In this document: positions 6,293-13,682 of the stretch, one piece after another
Position numbering within the stretch: position 1 is the stretch's first letter
Layout of the letters: each line of letters begins with the position of its first letter
NCBI RefSeq assembly: GCF_010093185.1
Contig: NZ_PDWL01000009.1
Location: 62,001-126,000 of the forward strand
Source of the DNA: Pseudoxanthomonas jiangsuensis
Lineage (GTDB): Bacteria; Pseudomonadota; Gammaproteobacteria; Xanthomonadales; Xanthomonadaceae
DNA: 64,000 nucleotides
Reading direction: 5' to 3'
Position numbers and translations under genes: made by a program
Notes under the pieces: generated by a model
The model's input: only the letters and a program-made list of their open reading frames with translations
Told to the model about the DNA's origin: nothing
The model's database searches: none

Positions 6293-6874
6293 ATGAAGCC
6301 CGGGCCTCAGTTTCTGCCTCCGGTGCAGTCGGTGGTGTACGGCTACACGCGGCGGCTGTTCGACGAGACGGCGACCAACGCGCAGTCGTTCGCGGTGGGC
6401 GTGGCCGAGCGGTACCTGGCGACGACGTCGCCGGCCGCGCGGCAGGTGTCGTTCAAGGCGGCGGACACGGACCCTGCGGGCGCGATGCGCCACAACGGGC
6501 AGATCCTGCGCCGCTACATGGACGGCGGGCTGAAGACGTTGCCGGCCGACCTGGTGGATGCGTGGGTGCTGTCGCTGCCGGAGCCGTACCGCGGCGAGTG
6601 CGAGCGCGACCTGGCAAGGCGTCGTGGCCTGCTGCCGGTGCGCGCCGTCGAGGTCGAGGGCACGGGCGAGGCGACCAGCCTGGCCGAACTGGCCATGCAC
6701 TTCGGCGAGCTGATGCAGGCGCTGGCGCCGGCCCTGGCCGATGGCCGGATCGATGCCAACGACCTGCCGCATGTGCGGCGGGTGCTGGACGAATCGGACG
6801 ACCTGATCACGGCGGTGGTGTCGGTGCGCCGGCGGTTGCAGGCGCTGATCCCGGAGGGTGGGGTGCATGTCTGA
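6293..6874 (+). CDS. Phage regulatory protein, possibly CII-like
   Basis: 193 residues, mostly helical. Residues 75-110 (LPADLVDAWVLSLPEPYRG then CERDLARRRGLLPV) and the C-terminal helices (SLAELAMHFGELMQALAPAL) recall the DNA-binding regulators that follow cro in Xanthomonas-type phages, including Phage_CP76/CII proteins. A role in the lysis-lysogeny choice fits the position between cro and the primase. The family call is tentative. Confidence 0.55.
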   Translation: MKPGPQFLPPVQSVVYGYTRRLFDETATNAQSFAVGVAERYLATTSPAARQVSFKAADTDPAGAMRHNGQILRRYMDGGLKTLPADLVDAWVLSLPEPYRGECERDLARRRGLLPVRAVEVEGTGEATSLAELAMHFGELMQALAPALADGRIDANDLPHVRRVLDESDDLITAVVSVRRRLQALIPEGGVHV

Positions 6875-6971
6875 TCCGCAGCCGTACAGCCGGGATGAGG
6901 ATGGGTATGTGGCGGCGGCGCTGGCTGAGGCTGCGCGGTGTAGGGGGGGGGCATGTCCAACACTCGCCTGA
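6867..6971 (+). CDS. Possible 34-aa ORF
   Basis: The ATG overlaps the stop of the upstream gene by 8 bases and the ORF ends at a TGA at 6969-6971. Product is a short acidic helix (DEDGYVAAALAEAA). It runs through a 9-base G tract at 6943-6951 that also serves as the ribosome binding site of the next gene. It may be a leader or chance. Confidence 0.35.
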   Translation: MSDPQPYSRDEDGYVAAALAEAARCRGGACPTLA

Positions 6972-7153
6972 ACCCGCAACTGCCGCCCGGCGGACTGGAG
7001 CGGGCGATGCTGTTCGCGTTGTGGGCGGCCGGCCTGCGCCTGCCGCTGACTGCGGACCGGGTGATGGCGCGGTACCGCGTCAGCCGGGCAACGGCGTACC
7101 GCTGGATGCGGGCCTGGCGCAACGCCAGTGCCGAGCAGTGGACGGTTGAATGA
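6953..7153 (+). CDS. Small HTH protein
   Basis: 66 residues. The second half (LTADRVMARYRVSRATAYRW) is a clear helix-turn-helix of the homeodomain-like/terminase-small type. The ATG sits 1 base after a run of 9 G. Likely an early regulator. Confidence 0.65.
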   Translation: MSNTRLNPQLPPGGLERAMLFALWAAGLRLPLTADRVMARYRVSRATAYRWMRAWRNASAEQWTVE

Positions 7154-7353
7154 TGGCCACCATCAGGGACACGCGCTGGATGTACCCGGGACCGCGGCCC
7201 ACCGAGGCGGCCCGTCGTGCGATGGCCGCGATCCGCCAGGCATTGGCCGATCCGCCGACCGATCGCGCCCCGGCCGACATGCTGGCCGAGCTGGAGCAGC
7301 GCCGCCTCGAGGACGAAGCGCGGCGGTCGGCGCAGGGTGTGCTGCCGCTATGA
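7150..7353 (+). CDS. Hypothetical early phage protein, 67 aa
   Basis: Helical, Arg/Ala-rich (PTEAARRAMAAIRQAL; MLAELEQRRLEDEAR). It overlaps the previous stop by 4 bases. No family recognised. Confidence 0.6.
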   Translation: MMATIRDTRWMYPGPRPTEAARRAMAAIRQALADPPTDRAPADMLAELEQRRLEDEARRSAQGVLPL

Positions 7354-7547
7354 GGCCGCCTCCGAGCAACGGTGCGGCCCCGCCTCCCCGGGAGGGCGGT
7401 AGGGGCAACCGCACGCGGGCGGGGCGCCGCTCCCTGAACCTGAACGCAAACATGAACGGTGCCGGGTGTGGGTCCTCCCTGGGAGGTGCCATCGCGGGTA
7501 ATTCGGACCCCGTTTTCTTGGTAGATAGCGCGGCGGGAAGTTACTGA
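7350..7547 (+). CDS. Hypothetical ORF ahead of primase, 65 aa
   Basis: Overlaps the previous gene by 4 bases and ends right before the primase ATG. Low-complexity Pro/Gly/Arg N-terminus, then Asn/Ser-rich. Its composition makes it less certain than its neighbours; the stretch could also be a leader. Confidence 0.4.
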   Translation: MRPPPSNGAAPPPREGGRGNRTRAGRRSLNLNANMNGAGCGSSLGGAIAGNSDPVFLVDSAAGSY

Positions 7548-9959
7548 ATGCTGGCCAATTACGATGATGTGCTTGGCCAGCTGCGCGACGCGGGCCTGAT
7601 CGTCGACACGCTGGACACCAGCGGGCGCATGGTCCGCTGCAAGATCGAGGGCGACCGCGAGCGCCGCGGCTGGTACGTGCTGCACGAGCTGCAGGCCAGC
7701 AGCGGCGATGTCCTGGTGGTCGGCAGCTACGGCGTCTGGCACGGCAACGACAACGGCGCGGTCAAGGTCGAGTTGCGCAAGCGCGACAGCGAGTTCACCG
7801 CCGAGCAGCGCGAAGCGCTGAAACACCGCCTGGCCGAAGCCCGCAAGCAAGCCGCCGCCGCCCGCCGTGCCGAGGCCCAGAAGGCCGCCGATGCCGCCGC
7901 CCGCGCCTGGACCAAGGCCGCGCCCGAGGGCGAATCCGACTACCTCGCGGCCAAGGGCGTCCAGGGCTTCGGCCTGCGCTACGGCAAAAGCGGCGTCGCC
8001 GTCGTGCCCATGCTGGACGCGAACGGTTCGGTCCACGGCCTGCAGCTGCTGCGCAGTGCCAAGCAGGCCGAGGCCACGCGCAAGCCGGCCAAGGAGTTCT
8101 GGCCGCCGGGCCTGGCCAAGAAGGGTCATTTCCACCTGATCGGCGGCACGCCGCAGTGGATCCTGCTGCTGGCCGAGGGCTACGCCACCGCCGCGACGTT
8201 GCACATGGCCACCGGCTACCCGGTCGCGGTGGCCTTCGACGCCGGCAACCTCGCCTCCGTCGCCCTGGCGCTGGCCAAGCGCTACCGCGGCGTACGCGTC
8301 CTGGTCTGCGCCGACGACGACTCCCTGCAGAAGTGCCGCCACTGCCGCGGCCGCGTCCTGCTCGCCGAGCACCCGGCCGTCTGCCCGAGCTGCGGCGAAG
8401 AACATCGCGCCGAGAACGCCGGCATCCTCGGCGCCAGCGCCGCCGCGCTCGAGGCGAAGGGCGCCACCCTCGCGCCGGTGTTCGCCGACGAGCCCGCGCG
8501 CCGCGCCGGCTTCGTCGACCACGGCCGCAAGCTCACCGACTTCAACGACCTGCACGCGCTGGAAGGCCTGCACGTCGTCCGCAACCAGGTCGAGGCCCGC
8601 CTCACGGAGCTGTCCTGGCGCGCACCGTCCGAAAACCGCGCCGCGTCCACCCCCACCGCCGGGGGCGCGGGGCAGGACACCCTCAAGCCGATCGACAGCC
8701 TGGACGAACTGCTGCGCCGCTTCGCGCTGGTGTACGGGCAGGGCGGCACGGTGTTCGATCACGACGAACACGCGATGGTCGCCTTGGGCGACATGCGCGA
8801 TGCCTGCGTCCGGCGCGAGCTGCACCGCGCATGGATGGAGCACCCGAACCGCGCCATGGTGCGCGTGCGCGAGGTCGACTTCGATCCGTCCTGCCGCAAG
8901 CCCGGCATCACCTGCAATCTCTACGCCGGCTGGCCCACCACGCCCGTGCCCGGCAGCTGCGAGAAGCTGCTCGCGCTGCTGTGGCACATGTGCGGTGCCG
9001 AGCGCCAGCAGCGTGCCCTGTTCGATTGGCTGCTCAAGTGGCTCGCGTATCCGCTGCAGCACCCTGGCGCCAAGATGAAGTCGGCCATCGTGATCCACGG
9101 CCCTCAGGGCACCGGCAAGAACATGTTCTTCGATGAGTACATGAAGCTCTACGGTGACTACGGCCGCGTGCTCGACCAGGCCGCGCTCGAGGACAAGTTC
9201 AACGACTGGGCCAGCCGCAAGCTGTTCCTGCTGGCCGACGAGGTCGTCGCGCGCACCGAGGTCTACCACCTCAAGAACAAGCTCAAGGCGCTGGTCACCG
9301 GCGACCGCATCCGCATCAACCCGAAGAACATCCAGGCCTACGAAGAGGACAACCACGCCAACTTCGTGTTCCTCTCCAACGAGGCCATGCCGCTGGTGCT
9401 CGAAGAGGACGACCGCCGCCACGCCGTCATCTGGACGCCGGAGAAGCTGCCGCAGGAGTTCTACCGCGAGGTCATGGCCGAGATCGCCGCCGGCGGTACC
9501 GCGGCGCTGCACCACTACCTGCTGCAGCTGGACCTGGGCGACTTCACCAACGGCACCTACCCGCCGATGACCGCGGCCAAGGCCGAGCTGATCCAGCTCA
9601 GCATGGACAGTCCGCTGCGCTTCCTCGACCAGCTCTACGACCAGGAGATCCCCGGCATCACGCCGCGGCCCGCGCCGTCGAAGGAGTGGTACGAGCTGTA
9701 CAAGCTCTGGTGCACGCGCGAGGGCGTCAAGCCGGCGCCCTCGCCCAAGTTCGTCAACGCCCTGGTGCGCAAGCGCGGCATCGCCCACCCGGAGCAGGCG
9801 CGCAAGCGCTACCTGATCGACCAGACCACCTTCGGCCCGCACGGGTTCCTGATGCTCGGCAACTGCGCCCCGCCGGCTGACCGCAGCGAGACGGCCTGGC
9901 TGGGCGACGAGGTGCTCGCCTTCCGCGTCGCCCTCAACGACTACCGGGGGCGGACATGA
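7548..9959 (+). CDS. Phage primase-helicase (TOPRIM + SF3-type helicase)
   Basis: 803 residues. After an N-terminal domain and a basic coiled coil (85-120), residues 203-260 form a TOPRIM domain: the LLLAEGYATA strand with its Glu, then VLVCADDD. A Cys4 zinc-ribbon insert (CRHC at 263-266, CPSC at 279-282) interrupts TOPRIM. The C-terminal half is a DUF5906/SF3-type helicase with Walker A GPQGTGKN (518-525), Walker B-like LFLLADE and an Asn sensor (FVFLSNEA). It would prime and unwind the phage origin. The dense repeat array directly downstream is a candidate target. Confidence 0.9.
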   Translation: MLANYDDVLGQLRDAGLIVDTLDTSGRMVRCKIEGDRERRGWYVLHELQASSGDVLVVGSYGVWHGNDNGAVKVELRKRDSEFTAEQREALKHRLAEARKQAAAARRAEAQKAADAAARAWTKAAPEGESDYLAAKGVQGFGLRYGKSGVAVVPMLDANGSVHGLQLLRSAKQAEATRKPAKEFWPPGLAKKGHFHLIGGTPQWILLLAEGYATAATLHMATGYPVAVAFDAGNLASVALALAKRYRGVRVLVCADDDSLQKCRHCRGRVLLAEHPAVCPSCGEEHRAENAGILGASAAALEAKGATLAPVFADEPARRAGFVDHGRKLTDFNDLHALEGLHVVRNQVEARLTELSWRAPSENRAASTPTAGGAGQDTLKPIDSLDELLRRFALVYGQGGTVFDHDEHAMVALGDMRDACVRRELHRAWMEHPNRAMVRVREVDFDPSCRKPGITCNLYAGWPTTPVPGSCEKLLALLWHMCGAERQQRALFDWLLKWLAYPLQHPGAKMKSAIVIHGPQGTGKNMFFDEYMKLYGDYGRVLDQAALEDKFNDWASRKLFLLADEVVARTEVYHLKNKLKALVTGDRIRINPKNIQAYEEDNHANFVFLSNEAMPLVLEEDDRRHAVIWTPEKLPQEFYREVMAEIAAGGTAALHHYLLQLDLGDFTNGTYPPMTAAKAELIQLSMDSPLRFLDQLYDQEIPGITPRPAPSKEWYELYKLWCTREGVKPAPSPKFVNALVRKRGIAHPEQARKRYLIDQTTFGPHGFLMLGNCAPPADRSETAWLGDEVLAFRVALNDYRGRT

Positions 9960-10312
9960 CGCCTGCGCCCACCGACGTGCGGGCTGTGCGCCCTGTGCGG
10001 GACATGTGCGGGAACCGAAACAAGGCTGAAACCCTTGTGGCAGTAGGCATGTGCGGGATGTGCGGGCAATGGCCTACGTGCGCGCCCGCACACGAAGCGG
10101 ATTCCTGCGCCTGCCATCGCGCCGGAATTTCGGCCTCCCGCGCGTATGAGTGCCCGCACATCCCGCACATCCCGCACATGCCTACTGCCGCAAGGGATTC
10201 GGCCATTCCGCATCCCGCACACCTGCCCGCACATCCCGCACGCTCGCGCACGCGCGCGTTCTCTTCGCTCTGCCCGGCCCCGAAAGGGATGGAAGGGGAG
10301 GGGCAGTGGTAG
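9956..10312 (+). CDS. Questionable ORF across the GTGCGGG repeat array
   Basis: 118 residues. The ATG overlaps the primase stop (ATGA) and the ORF ends inside the terminase start region. The translation is odd: MCGMCG in one arm and HIPHIPHMP in the other, direct results of the DNA repeats. The reading frame may be fortuitous, with the DNA or RNA structure being the functional part. Confidence 0.35.
   Translation: MTPAPTDVRAVRPVRDMCGNRNKAETLVAVGMCGMCGQWPTCAPAHEADSCACHRAGISASRAYECPHIPHIPHMPTAARDSAIPHPAHLPAHPARSRTRAFSSLCPAPKGMEGEGQW
9977..10241. repeat. Array of 12 GTGCGGG heptamers forming a large dyad
   Basis: Five forward GTGCGGG units start at 9977, 9995, 10006, 10051 and 10060. Seven reverse units (CCCGCAC) start at 10085, 10153, 10162, 10171, 10214, 10226 and 10235. 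Within them, 10032-10066 and 10162-10196 are inverted copies matching at 34 of 35 positions, with pairing that continues outward for several more bases, around a 95-base loop. The array lies between the primase and the Nu1-like terminase small subunit. This is where lambda-type phages keep cos with its terminase-binding sites, and is also a plausible origin. Confidence 0.9.
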
Positions 10313-10908
10313 AGGCCGCCGCCGACGTCGTGGTCACCGGGAAGGAGCTGGCCGGCCTCATCGGCTGCCGGCCGTCCTACATCGTGGAACTCAAGCGCCA
10401 CGGCCGTGTCGTGCCCGCGCCGCAGGGCAAGGGCTACCTGCGTGCCGCCTCCCTGGCGCTGTACGCCGACACCCGCGACCCGGCCAAGGCCGGCGTCGCC
10501 GCGCGCCACGCGGCCGTCCGTGGCGAGGCGCTGGCCGGTGCCGACGTCGACGACGACCCGCCCGAGGGCGAGGCCGCCGCCGCCGAGCCGCAGGACAGCG
10601 ACGCCCGGCGCAAGGCCCGCGCCCTGGCCAACAAGGCCGAGACCGACGCGGAGATGGCCCGCCTGGAGCTGGACAAGGTGCGCGGCCAGCTGCTGCCCGC
10701 CGCGGCCGTCGAGCGCCTGCTGGCCGAGGCCGCCACCGGCCTGCGCGTCGCCCTGGAGCGCATCGCCGACACCCTGGCGCCGCAGCTGGCCGCCACCACC
10801 GACGAAGCCCGCTGCCGGCAACTGGTGTGGGACGAGATCAACCACGGACTGGAGGAGGCCAGCCGCGGCTTCCGCGCCGCCGCCCGCGCAGCGGAGGAGG
10901 GCGAGTGA
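10306..10908 (+). CDS. Terminase small subunit (Nu1-like)
   Basis: 200 residues from a GTG start, chosen for its ribosome binding site (GGAAGGGGAGG). N-terminal winged-helix-like DNA-binding domain (VTGKELAGLIGCRPSYI, residues about 10-26, then GYLRAASLALY), an acidic linker near 75-100 and a long helical C-terminal part (ARKARALANKAETDAEMARL onward). It recognises the packaging site and loads the large subunit. The adjacent heptamer array is the obvious candidate binding site. Confidence 0.85.
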   Translation: MVEAAADVVVTGKELAGLIGCRPSYIVELKRHGRVVPAPQGKGYLRAASLALYADTRDPAKAGVAARHAAVRGEALAGADVDDDPPEGEAAAAEPQDSDARRKARALANKAETDAEMARLELDKVRGQLLPAAAVERLLAEAATGLRVALERIADTLAPQLAATTDEARCRQLVWDEINHGLEEASRGFRAAARAAEEGE

Positions 10909-11105
10909 CCACCCTCCCGCGCATCGACCTGCAGATCCAGCCGGCCGCCGTCCCGGTCGCTGCCTCCGGCTGGTACCTCGGCTACGGCTACGGCACCAGC
11001 CCGCTGGTGCTGTGGGCCACCGCCGGCCAGACCGTCTGGCGCCATGTCGCGCGCATCGTCCCCATCACCCACTACGCCGGGCCGCTGCCGGAGATGCGCC
11101 GGTGA
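10905..11105 (+). CDS. Small phage protein between terminase subunits
   Basis: 66 residues from a GTG that overlaps the previous stop (GTGA); its own stop overlaps the terminase GTG in the same way. Beta-rich and aromatic (GWYLGYGYGTSPLVLW), with HVARIVPITHY near the end. No family recognised. Confidence 0.6.
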   Translation: MTTLPRIDLQIQPAAVPVAASGWYLGYGYGTSPLVLWATAGQTVWRHVARIVPITHYAGPLPEMRR

Positions 11106-13048
11106 GCGTCGGCGTCCGCCTCAACCAGGTGCTCGCGCGCACCCTGCAGCCGCGCCGCCCGCTCACTGTCTCCCAGTGGTGCGACGAGCACATGTGGCTG
11201 TCGAGCAAGGGCAGCAGCAAGCCCGGCCGCTGGGTCACCGATCGCAACCCGCCGCTGCGCGAACCCATGGACAACATGTCCGTGCGCAGCCCCGTGCACG
11301 ACCAGGTGTGCATGTTCCCCATCCAGTTCGGCAAGAGCCAGCTGGCCACCAACGCCATCGCCTACTGGATGGACTACGCGCCCGCGCCGATCATGTACGC
11401 CCTGCCGGGCGAAGCCTCGTTCAACAAGTGGATCAACCAGAAGTTGAACCCGATGATCGAGGTGTGCGCCGCCGTGCGCCGCGCGCTCAGCAGCACCGCC
11501 AGCCGCGACAGCGCCAACCAGCGGGCGTTCAAGGATTTCGCCGGCGGCCAGCTCTACGTCGAGCACATGGGCAGTCCGCAGCGCCTGAAGTCCACCACCG
11601 TGAAGTACCTCGGCGTGGACGAGATCGACGAAGCCCCGCAGCAGCTCAGCACCGGCGACGACCCGGTCAAGATGCTCGACGGCCGCACCTCTTCGTTCCC
11701 CACCACCTACAAGCGCCTGTACATCAGCACCCCGGGCATCGCCGGCCTCAGCCGCATCGCCCGCCTGTACGAGAAGAGCGACCAGCGGCGCTATCACGTC
11801 CCGTGCCCGCACTGCGGCCACTACCAGGCCCTGCAATGGTCCGGCCTGGTCTGGTCTCCGGACGTCAAGCACGCCTGGTACGCCTGCGCCGAATGCGGCG
11901 TTGCCATCGACGAGCACCACAAGCCGGACATGATCGCCGCCGGCCGCTGGGTCGCCGGCAACCCGGATTCGGAGATCCGCGGCTACACCATCAACTGCCT
12001 GTACTACCAGTTCGGCCTTGGCCCGCGCTGGCTGGACCTGGTGCGCGAGTGGCTGGACGCCCAGAACGACCCGGCCGCGCTCAAGACATTCATCAACGAC
12101 CGCCTTGCCGAGACGTGGGAAGACCCGTCCATGCGCGCGGTCAAGCACAACGTCATCGCCGACCGCGCCGAACCCTACCGCCTACGCACCGCACCCCTGG
12201 GCGTGCTGGCCATCACCGTCGGCGTCGACACCCAGGACAACCGCCTGGCCGTGCACATCGTCGGCTGGGGCCGCGGCATGGCCGCCTGGACCCTGGACTA
12301 CGTCGAGCTGCCCGGCGACCCGGCTGAGGAAGCCGTCTGGCTCTCCCTCACCGACCTGCTCAACCGCCCCATCGAGCGCGCCGACGGCGTGCTGCTGCGT
12401 CCCCTGGCCGTGGCCATCGACGCCGGCGGCCACCGCACCGAGGCGGTCAAGCACTACGTCCGCCAGCGCCTGGTCACCCGGCCCATGTGCATCTTCGGCG
12501 CCATCCCCAACAACGCGCCCATCCTGTCCAAGGGCAAGCTGGCCGACGTCACCTGGCGCGGCCGCACCGACAAGCGCGGCATCACCATCTACCACGTCGG
12601 TACCGTCGCGGCGAAGCACTACCTCTACAGCCGCCTGTCCGCCGACGCCGAGCGCCAGCCCGAGGCCCGGCTGGTGCACTTCAGCGACGAGCTGCCGCCC
12701 GAGTTCTTCCCCGGCCTGGTGTCGGAGATCTACAACCCGGTCAAGAACCGGTTCGAGAAGCGCGTGGTCCGCAACGAGCCGCTGGATGGCTGGGTCTACG
12801 CCTATGCCGCCACCCACCACCCCGAGGTGCGCCTGCACCGCTACACGAAGGCGGACTGGGATCGGTTGGATGAGCGGCTTCTGGCCGGCGCGGCGGCGGG
12901 TTCGGATTCCCGTGGAACATCGCCGGCCGGCGCTGCTACCGCCCCGGTTTCGACCGAGGGTTCTGATTCCCGTGGAACATCTACGCCCTTGGCCGCCAAG
13001 CCGCGCCGCCGCCGCGGCATCGACACCCGCGAGGGCTGGGGCCTATGA
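11102..13048 (+). CDS. Terminase large subunit (lambda gpA family)
   Basis: 648 residues from GTG. N-terminal packaging ATPase with a Walker A-like segment PIQFGKSQ (73-80) and Walker B YLGVDEIDE (169-177). A zinc-ribbon pair follows (CPHC 235-238, CAEC 262-265), then the C-terminal nuclease beginning at VGVDTQDN (373-380). The gpA family cuts cos ends and drives DNA into the prohead. The last 60 residues are low-complexity and hold the octapeptide GSDSRGTS twice, from a DNA repeat at 12898-12981. A long-range match to gpA implies cos rather than headful packaging. Confidence 0.95.
   Translation: MSVGVRLNQVLARTLQPRRPLTVSQWCDEHMWLSSKGSSKPGRWVTDRNPPLREPMDNMSVRSPVHDQVCMFPIQFGKSQLATNAIAYWMDYAPAPIMYALPGEASFNKWINQKLNPMIEVCAAVRRALSSTASRDSANQRAFKDFAGGQLYVEHMGSPQRLKSTTVKYLGVDEIDEAPQQLSTGDDPVKMLDGRTSSFPTTYKRLYISTPGIAGLSRIARLYEKSDQRRYHVPCPHCGHYQALQWSGLVWSPDVKHAWYACAECGVAIDEHHKPDMIAAGRWVAGNPDSEIRGYTINCLYYQFGLGPRWLDLVREWLDAQNDPAALKTFINDRLAETWEDPSMRAVKHNVIADRAEPYRLRTAPLGVLAITVGVDTQDNRLAVHIVGWGRGMAAWTLDYVELPGDPAEEAVWLSLTDLLNRPIERADGVLLRPLAVAIDAGGHRTEAVKHYVRQRLVTRPMCIFGAIPNNAPILSKGKLADVTWRGRTDKRGITIYHVGTVAAKHYLYSRLSADAERQPEARLVHFSDELPPEFFPGLVSEIYNPVKNRFEKRVVRNEPLDGWVYAYAATHHPEVRLHRYTKADWDRLDERLLAGAAAGSDSRGTSPAGAATAPVSTEGSDSRGTSTPLAAKPRRRRGIDTREGWGL
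12898..12981 (+). repeat. In-frame 24-base direct repeat in terminase tail
   Basis: Two 24-base copies (12898-12921 and 12958-12981) differ at one base and start exactly 60 bases apart, so both encode GSDSRGTS in the same frame. They lie in the disordered C-terminal tail of the large terminase. Confidence 0.85.
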
Positions 13049-13377
13049 CGGACAAGCCGGACGCGCGCCAGGCCCTGCGGGCGAAGATCGCCGAGGCGTT
13101 GATGCGCGATGTCGGCGTCAGCGAGCGCATGGCCCAGCCGTTCGTGGATTCGATCATGCGCTGCTTCGCCGGCGAGAAGCCGTATTTCCCGGCGGCCAAC
13201 CGCGAGTACCCGGTGTTGCAGATCCGTGCCGCGTTGGAGCGCGGGGCATCGGTGAAGCGCGTGATGCGCGACTTCGACGTGAGCCGCTCGCTGCTGCACA
13301 AGCTGTTCCCCGGAGGCCTCCCAGGCCGCCAGAAAGAGCGGGTGTCCACGGTTTTGGGAAAAACGTGGACAAAATAG
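13045..13377 (+). CDS. Mor/HTH-family transcription regulator
   Basis: 110 residues. The C-terminal part (residues about 68-92: ERGASVKRVMRDFDVSRSLL) is a helix-turn-helix like that of Mu Mor/C activators. It is preceded by a segment with the aromatic FAGEKPYFPA that resembles the Mor dimerisation loop. It overlaps the terminase stop by 4 bases. Two identical-spacing dyads lie at its 3' end and just after it, so it may regulate the head genes from within the late operon. The Mor link is by pattern only. Confidence 0.55.
   Translation: MTDKPDARQALRAKIAEALMRDVGVSERMAQPFVDSIMRCFAGEKPYFPAANREYPVLQIRAALERGASVKRVMRDFDVSRSLLHKLFPGGLPGRQKERVSTVLGKTWTK
13343..13371. promoter_or_regulatory. Dyad 1: TGTCCACG-N13-CGTGGACA
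   Basis: Perfect 8+8 inverted repeat with a 13-base spacer beginning GTTTTG. It covers the last codons of the Mor-like gene. The second copy is 74 bases downstream. Confidence 0.8.
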
Positions 13378-13381
13378 TTTT

Positions 13382-13410
13382 TTGACCCTTTGCAATCAGT
13401 TGTTTACACG
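13382..13410 (+). promoter_or_regulatory. Possible promoter between the twin dyads
   Basis: TTGACC (13382-13387), 17 bases, TACACG (13405-13410). The alternative -10 TTTACA has a 15-base spacer. The stretch is unusually AT-rich for this genome (poly-T at 13378-13383). It would drive gpW and the head genes, under control of the flanking dyads. Confidence 0.4.
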
Positions 13411-13416
13411 GGGCGG

Positions 13417-13445
13417 TGTCCACGGTTTTGCCTAGATCGTGGACA
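13417..13445. promoter_or_regulatory. Dyad 2: TGTCCACG-N13-CGTGGACA
   Basis: Second perfect 8+8 dyad with the same arms, the same 13-base spacer length and the same GTTTTG at the start of the spacer. It lies 24 bases before the gpW start codon. Confidence 0.8.
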
Positions 13446-13469
13446 ACCACATCCGGACCATGGTCACCC

Positions 13470-13682
13470 ATGGCGACCGCGCAGGAAATGCTCGACCTCT
13501 ACACCCAGGCGGAAGCCGCGGTGCTCGCCGGGCAGTCCGTGCGGATGGGGGATCGTCAGCTCACGCGCGCCGACCTCGAGCAGATCCGCGCCGGACGCCG
13601 AGAGTGGCAGGCCCGGGTTGACGCGGAGGCCCGCCGCGGCCGCGCCGGCTGGGCCAACGCCGACTTCGGGGGCACGACGTGA
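13470..13682 (+). CDS. gpW-like head-to-tail joining protein
   Basis: 70 residues, the usual gpW size. N-terminal helix (MATAQEMLDLYTQAEAAVLA), a beta hairpin with GQSVRMGDRQLTRADLEQI and a C-terminal helix with GPAG-like end (RRGRAGW). It joins the portal vertex and stabilises packaged DNA. The stop overlaps the portal start (GTGA). The upstream ATG at 13460 is out of frame. Confidence 0.85.
   Translation: MATAQEMLDLYTQAEAAVLAGQSVRMGDRQLTRADLEQIRAGRREWQARVDAEARRGRAGWANADFGGTT

Noticed and set aside
7080..9842. 920-residue open frame on the minus strand
   Set aside because: It is antisense to the primase, which has clear motifs. Long open antisense frames are common in 70% GC DNA; the product is Val/Gln/His-rich with no domain.
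9977..10241. CRISPR array
   Set aside because: Repeat units are 7 bases with variable short spacing and both orientations; no 24-40 base repeats with equal spacers, and no cas genes.
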